Shown piece by piece: positions 60,117-64,000 of a stretch of DNA of 64,000 nt. Under the pieces are notes generated by a model. It made no database searches and was not told the origin of the DNA. It saw only the letters and a program-made list of their open reading frames with translations. The number at the start of each line of letters is the position of its first letter. Position 1 is the stretch's first letter. This DNA comes from an uncultured Muribaculaceae bacterium (lineage in GTDB: Bacteria > Bacteroidota > Bacteroidia > Bacteroidales > Muribaculaceae): assembly GCA_910579995.1 (NCBI GenBank), contig CAJTWH010000015.1, positions 1-64,000 on the forward strand, in the 5' to 3' direction. A program made the translations under genes and the position numbers.

Positions 60117-61688
60117 TTAGAAAGGTGTTCCGTCGTCTCTGTTGGCGGCATTGTCTGCCGGGCCTCCGATTCCGAGGGCGGCAGCGTCGGCGGCTGCCTG
60201 CTCGGGGTTGGCCTGCGCGACGGCTGTATCGGCATTGTCGCTCGCCGAGATGGAGCCGTAGGTCTGCAAGGCGGCTTCGCTGCTGTTGTCCCAGTTCTCG
60301 AAGCGCACATACTCATGGCGGAAGAACATATCTACCGTATCAGTACTACCGCTACGGTGCTTAGCCACGATAAACTCGGCCTTACCCTTGATATTGTTGC
60401 CATCCTCATCGACCGACGCCTTGAGATAATATTCGGGGCGGTGGATGAAGCACACGATATCTGCGTCCTGCTCTATCGCTCCCGATTCACGGAGGTCGGA
60501 CAGCTGCGGGCGCTTGTCTTTATTGCCGCGGTCTTCGAGCTTTCGGTTAAGCTGCGACAGCGCTATTACAGGGATATCGAGTTCCTTTGCCAACTGCTTG
60601 AGCGAGCGCGATATAGTAGAAACTTCCTGCTCGCGGCTGCCCAGCTTGATACCGGCCGTCATAAGCTGCAGGTAGTCAATCACAATCAGCTTTATGCCAT
60701 GCTCGCGCACGAGTCGGCGCGCTTTGGTGCGGAGCTCCATCATCGACAGACCTGAAGTATCGTCGACATAAAGGGGCAAGCCGTTGAGCCGCTGTATGCG
60801 GTTGAGCAACTGATTCCATTCAAGGTCGCTCAAATGTCCGCTCTTGATCTTGTCGCCGGGAATCTCGCAGGCGTTAGAAATAAGACGGTTCACAAGCTGC
60901 TGGTTGCTCATCTCAAGCGAGAATACAGCCACCGGATTATTCTGCATGGCGATATTCAGAGCCATCGACAGCACGAAGGCAGTCTTACCCATAGCCGGGC
61001 GGGCGGCGATGATAATGAGGTCGGAGTTCTGCCAGCCCGAGGTAAGTTTGTCGAGCCCCACAAAACCTGTGCTCAGACCGCTGATACCTGTCGACCGCTG
61101 TGCCGCTATCTGCATAAGGTCGATGGCGCGGGTGAGCAAGGGGTCGATCTGCGTTACATCTCGCTTGAGGTTGCGCTGTGATATCTCGAAAAGCTTGCCT
61201 TCAGCTTCCTGCAGAAGATCGTCGATATCGTTACTCTCGTCGAACGCACCGTTTTCTACATTCGAGGCAAACGCTATCAACTCGCGGGCAAGATACTTCT
61301 GAGCCACAATGCGGGCGTGATATTCGATATGCGCCGCCGAGGCCACATTCACAGTCAACGACGCCACAAAACCGGCACCACCCACTTTCTCAAGCTCGCC
61401 GTCGTTGCGCAGACGGTTTGTCACCGTTATCATATCGATAGGCTCTTCGGCAAGACCGAGCGATTGTATGGCCCGATATATCGTGGCATGACGCGGCTCA
61501 TAGAAACTTTCTACCTTAAGTATGTCGCACACAAGCGAGAAAGCGTCTTTTTCAAGCATGAGCGCGCCAAGCACGGCAGCCTCAATCTCAACTGCACGCG
61601 GCACAAGGCGCCCGGCAATCTCGGGCGGCAATGCTGCCGTAGCGCCGGGACGACGGTTCTGACGGAATGTTGCTGTTAGCTCTGTCAT
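60117..61688 (-). CDS. dnaB: Replicative DNA helicase
   Basis: 523 residues. N-terminal primase-binding domain (AALGALMLEKDAFSLVCDIL), RecA-like core with Walker A AARPAMGKTAFVLS, FSLEMSNQQLVNRLIS, Walker B LIVIDYLQLM and the DNA-binding SQLNRKLEDRGNKDKRPQLS loop. Ring helicase opening the fork in replication. The acidic/Ala-rich C-terminal tail (about residues 470-523) is longer than E. coli DnaB. Overlaps the OmpA-like gene by 4 bases. Confidence 0.95.
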   Translation of the reverse strand: MTELTATFRQNRRPGATAALPPEIAGRLVPRAVEIEAAVLGALMLEKDAFSLVCDILKVESFYEPRHATIYRAIQSLGLAEEPIDMITVTNRLRNDGELEKVGGAGFVASLTVNVASAAHIEYHARIVAQKYLARELIAFASNVENGAFDESNDIDDLLQEAEGKLFEISQRNLKRDVTQIDPLLTRAIDLMQIAAQRSTGISGLSTGFVGLDKLTSGWQNSDLIIIAARPAMGKTAFVLSMALNIAMQNNPVAVFSLEMSNQQLVNRLISNACEIPGDKIKSGHLSDLEWNQLLNRIQRLNGLPLYVDDTSGLSMMELRTKARRLVREHGIKLIVIDYLQLMTAGIKLGSREQEVSTISRSLKQLAKELDIPVIALSQLNRKLEDRGNKDKRPQLSDLRESGAIEQDADIVCFIHRPEYYLKASVDEDGNNIKGKAEFIVAKHRSGSTDTVDMFFRHEYVRFENWDNSSEAALQTYGSISASDNADTAVAQANPEQAAADAAALGIGGPADNAANRDDGTPF

Positions 61689-62308
61689 TTTTTCTTGCGG
61701 GCTTTATCTATGAAATCTTTTGTCGGTACGAAATAAATCTCCACACGGCGGTTTTTTTCACGGTTGGCCACACCGGTGTTGGGCGCCACCGGCTCGTCAT
61801 AGCCAAGGCCGTAGGGTATCACCGGGCTCTCGCCTCCGAGCGCATGAGCGAAATACTCGTCGATGGCATTTACTCGGTCGGCTGTTATACGCTCGGCATA
61901 TATCTCATCGCCGGTATCATCGGAATGGACTGCCATCACCACCTTATATTTGTCATCGCGCTTGATATACGGCACAAGCTTTGCAAGAATCTGCTTGCCC
62001 CCATCCTTTAAAGATGTCGAGTTGGCCCCAAAAAGACTGCGGCACGGTATAGTCACCATAGTGACCTCACCTTTGCGCACACCCTGAGCCTCGAATCCGG
62101 CTTGTTTGAGAGTGCGGGTAAGCAGTCCCATCGCGTTGGCGACAGCTTCACTATGCTTGGGGTTAACCTCGGGGGTTGCTATATTCTGCTCTATATTTAC
62201 CGAATACGGATCTTCAGCCGGTTCTGCGGCAAAAACCGCCACCGACAGAATCATACCCAACGCGGCAATCAGAGGCCGCGACACTGCCATGATACTTCTT
62301 TTCATCAC
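61685..62308 (-). CDS. OmpA-family C-terminal-domain protein
   Basis: 207 residues. Signal peptide with basic start (MMKRSIMAVSRPLIAALGMI). OmpA-like peptidoglycan-binding fold: LFGANSTSLKDGGKQILAKL, VVMAVHSDDTGDEIYAERIT, DRVNAIDEYF and VANREKNRRVEIYFVP, retaining the NRRVEI ending of the family. Thought to tether the envelope to the cell wall. Overlaps neighbours by 4 bases in the DUF4290-dnaB unit. Confidence 0.8.
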   Translation of the reverse strand: MMKRSIMAVSRPLIAALGMILSVAVFAAEPAEDPYSVNIEQNIATPEVNPKHSEAVANAMGLLTRTLKQAGFEAQGVRKGEVTMVTIPCRSLFGANSTSLKDGGKQILAKLVPYIKRDDKYKVVMAVHSDDTGDEIYAERITADRVNAIDEYFAHALGGESPVIPYGLGYDEPVAPNTGVANREKNRRVEIYFVPTKDFIDKARKKK

Positions 62309-62601
62309 AGCAGGGATTCTTGGTATCCGTATTCAGCTTTTACCATAGCCTCGATTTCTTCTTCACTGAAGTCTACAGCTGCACGATGACGGCGGAGCTG
62401 TTTCGATATATAAGCCACTATCTCTGCCATATCTGGCTCATCGTCGTCCTCATCGTCCATATTGATGTCGAGGTCTCCGTTTTCTTCGTAGAATGAATAT
62501 ATCAGGTCGAGAATCTCAAATACAGCTTCTTCATTACGCCTGTCGGCCGCGAGGGTGGCAATCATGGCCTCTATGGCCTCATTTTCATCGTATTCTTTCA
62601 T
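62305..62601 (-). CDS. Small acidic hypothetical protein
   Basis: 98 residues, highly acidic, helical, with an Asp-rich centre (NMDDEDDDEPDMAEIV). Overlaps both neighbours by 4 bases, hence expressed with rimM, OmpA-like and dnaB. No family name; similar small ORFs accompany rimM in Bacteroidales, from memory only. Confidence 0.65.
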   Translation of the reverse strand: MKEYDENEAIEAMIATLAADRRNEEAVFEILDLIYSFYEENGDLDINMDDEDDDEPDMAEIVAYISKQLRRHRAAVDFSEEEIEAMVKAEYGYQESLL

Positions 62602-63131
62602 GTTTTTGAGGAGTTTAGGTCAACAAGTCCTGCGGGCAGGTCCATGTCGATTATTTGATTTTCAACGTCGATATCGGCAATCAGCTCTTCGCTCGCCGGC
62701 ACATATATTTCGTTTCCGGCCGGAGTCTGCACTACAAAGAGAGGGTTGTGCTCCGTCGGCTCTATATAGTCTTTTATAGTGCCTATGGGCGCACCAGAGT
62801 CTTTGAGTTCAAATCCTTTCAGGTCTTCAAGATAGATCCTGTCGTCATCATCTTCAAGATCTGCAGGGTCGCACTCCATCAGCAGCGGTTTGTTGGCAAG
62901 CATCGACGCTTCATTTTCATTATTTATACCCTTGAGGGTAAGCAGATATCCCGCACCTTTATAGCGCACTCCCGCGACTCTGAAAGGCACGTCAAGACCA
63001 TCGATTTCGGCAAACACAAAATCATCAGCCTCGATTTCAATGCCGTCTACATCTATCATGGCCGAGATTTCACCCTTAATGCCGTGGGGCTTGCCGAATT
63101 CGCCTACCTCAAGCAACTGCAGTCCGGTCAT
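62598..63131 (-). CDS. rimM: 16S rRNA processing protein RimM
   Basis: 177 residues. N-terminal RimM domain (LLEVGEFGKPHGIKGEISAM; the GxPHGIKG motif) and a C-terminal PRC-barrel (GTIKDYIEPTEHNPLFVVQT; PAGNEIYVPASEELI). Assists 30S head assembly with S19 and 16S rRNA. Overlaps the DUF4290 gene and the small acidic gene by 4 bases. Confidence 0.95.
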   Translation of the reverse strand: MTGLQLLEVGEFGKPHGIKGEISAMIDVDGIEIEADDFVFAEIDGLDVPFRVAGVRYKGAGYLLTLKGINNENEASMLANKPLLMECDPADLEDDDDRIYLEDLKGFELKDSGAPIGTIKDYIEPTEHNPLFVVQTPAGNEIYVPASEELIADIDVENQIIDMDLPAGLVDLNSSKT

Positions 63132-63718
63132 TTCTTTTTCTTCTTACGGCCCGAGGGAGTCGGAGCTTGTTTGAATTCGTGAAGATATATCCGCTCAGGG
63201 TCTGCGTCAATCGCACCATGACTCATAGCACGTAAGTCGTTGAGCACACGGCGGTCATCCACGCCCTCAGGATTGGCGGCCATAAGGGTTTTCTTCATCT
63301 GGTTGGCGACGAGTGTAATCAGGGCATTGCGCTCGTCGCCGTCTTCCATTGATACTGCTGTTTCGATAAGGCGCGGTATCAAGCGGCCGTAATGACGATA
63401 GGGAAACGAGCCGGGACGCTCTGCCGGCACCGGCTCGGGCATATCGCCGAACACCCGACGGTCAACAATCTCATAGGGATAGTCTACATCAAGCGTGAAA
63501 TCGCTCATTATAGCCAGATGGTCCCACAGTTTGCGGCGGTATTCTTCGATATCTCCGCTGGCCGGGAAAAGCGTCATCATTGCGTCGATTATCGTGGTGG
63601 CGCAGATGTTTCGCTCCTCGCGGTCTTCTATGGTGGTGCAGTAGTCCACCATATTCTGTATGTTGCGCCCGTATTCGGGCAAAACGAGTTTCTTCAGTCG
63701 GTTGTTATATGTGAGCAT
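63128..63718 (-). CDS. DUF4290 protein
   Basis: 196 residues. Begins MLTYNNRLKKLVLPEYGRNI and contains QNMVDYCTTIEDREERN, matching the Bacteroidota-specific DUF4290 family, which often precedes rimM or tRNA/ribosome genes. C-terminal Lys-rich end (SGRKKKKK). Function unknown. First gene of the operon; promoter at 63743-63773. Confidence 0.9.
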   Translation of the reverse strand: MLTYNNRLKKLVLPEYGRNIQNMVDYCTTIEDREERNICATTIIDAMMTLFPASGDIEEYRRKLWDHLAIMSDFTLDVDYPYEIVDRRVFGDMPEPVPAERPGSFPYRHYGRLIPRLIETAVSMEDGDERNALITLVANQMKKTLMAANPEGVDDRRVLNDLRAMSHGAIDADPERIYLHEFKQAPTPSGRKKKKK

Positions 63719-63742
63719 ATATTTCTGTAGTTTTTAAGACCC

Positions 63743-63773
63743 CAAAGTTACTCAAAAATTCGCAAACCGCAAA
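63743..63773 (-). promoter_or_regulatory. Promoter of the DUF4290-rimM-dnaB operon
   Basis: Minus strand: TTTG (63770-63773), 19 bases, TAACTTTG (63743-63750). The transcript starts near 63735, about 17 bases before the ATG at 63718. Confidence 0.75.
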
Positions 63774-63809
63774 GTCTTGAAAACTTACAGCCCCAAATAT
63801 AGTGTCAGT

Positions 63810-64000
63810 TCACCACTTGTGGTCTTTCGGGAAATCTTTACCGCTCCAAGCCTTGCGCGAGGTCCAATCCTGTGCCGAATCGCTCCAGAACGGATGTGTA
63901 CTCGGCAGTCCGAGAGGCAGAAAAGCAAGAGAGGTCATATAGAGCGAACCATTGTTGGTATACCAGTCGGCCACTCCCGGCTGGCGTCCGGTAAAGCCGA
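63810..64000 (-). CDS. C-terminal part of a DUF2264 protein (partial)
   Basis: The minus-strand frame runs in from the window edge and stops at TGA (63810-63812). The tail contains ADWYTNNGSLYMTSLAFLPL and HPFWSDSAQDWTSRKAWSGK, a match to the end of DUF2264 proteins (NGSLYxxxxxFLPLGLPxxxPFW), which are putative (alpha/alpha)6 enzymes acting on plant or host glycans. Only 62 codons visible. The promoter of the next operon lies about 37 bases downstream. Confidence 0.7.
   Translation of the reverse strand, partial: GFTGRQPGVADWYTNNGSLYMTSLAFLPLGLPSTHPFWSDSAQDWTSRKAWSGKDFPKDHKW

Noticed and set aside
1..64000. CRISPR arrays, tRNA or rRNA genes
   Set aside because: No regularly spaced repeats, cloverleaf-like sequence with CCA-type end, or rRNA stretches were seen, though a covariance search was not possible.

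Overview
The window looks like a chromosomal segment of a Bacteroidales bacterium of moderate-to-high GC, most plausibly a gut Muribaculaceae-type organism, although no rRNA or marker phylogeny is available to prove the family. Support comes from Bacteroidota-type promoters (TTG/TTTG near -33 and TAnnTTTG near -7) before many genes, a DUF4290-rimM-dnaB neighbourhood, BlaI/BlaR1 with a TonB-type C-terminus, SusC/plug-like motifs, LytTR two-component regulation and a UpxY/NusG-type regulator heading a capsule locus.

Layout. 1-4.3 kb: accessory genes (small membrane protein, WG-repeat protein, and a lipoprotein / unknown / Sel1-repeat operon). 4.3-8.2 kb (minus): a TolC-HlyD-MFS tripartite efflux operon. 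8.5-10.5 kb: a blaI-blaR1-like pair with two palindromic operators on its promoter. 10.7-12.9 kb: a lipoprotein and a perfect 793-bp tandem duplication carrying superoxide dismutase. 13.3-19.6 kb: a LytS/LytT pair followed by a TolC-MacA-MacB operon, with a LytTR-like direct repeat next to the operon promoter. 19.8-26.7 kb: AGCS symporter, lgt, a TPR protein, a membrane-anchored winged-helix regulator with a tandem operator array before an outer-membrane barrel gene, and a radical-SAM activase. 26.7-31.2 kb: hypothetical and envelope genes. 31.3-34.3 kb: polyprenyl synthase, TatD nuclease and purT.

34.4-55.5 kb (minus) is a capsule/O-antigen locus. It reads from a NusG-like antiterminator, through flippase, TPP enzyme, SDR, pyruvyltransferases, glycosyltransferases and polymerase, to the initiating sugar transferase and a PglD/PglE-like pair. 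The middle is AT-rich and holds two gene remnants, as expected of an imported locus. The leading regulator appears to be a NusG protein fused to a catalytically dead tyrosine-recombinase-like domain. Divergent from its promoter is a highly structured small RNA, a candidate 6S RNA.

55.8-64 kb: a TonB-C protein, a GH43-like and a GH78-like glycosidase, and a five-gene DUF4290-rimM-unknown-ompA-dnaB operon, ending in a partial DUF2264 gene.

The most unusual feature spread over the window is a set of three unrelated intergenic repeat families (called here R1, R2 and R3). All share one design: low-complexity complementary arms around a more conserved apex, usually right after a stop codon, in the same orientation as the upstream gene and often just before a terminator. 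All positions, identities and pairings were read by eye; no database search was run.
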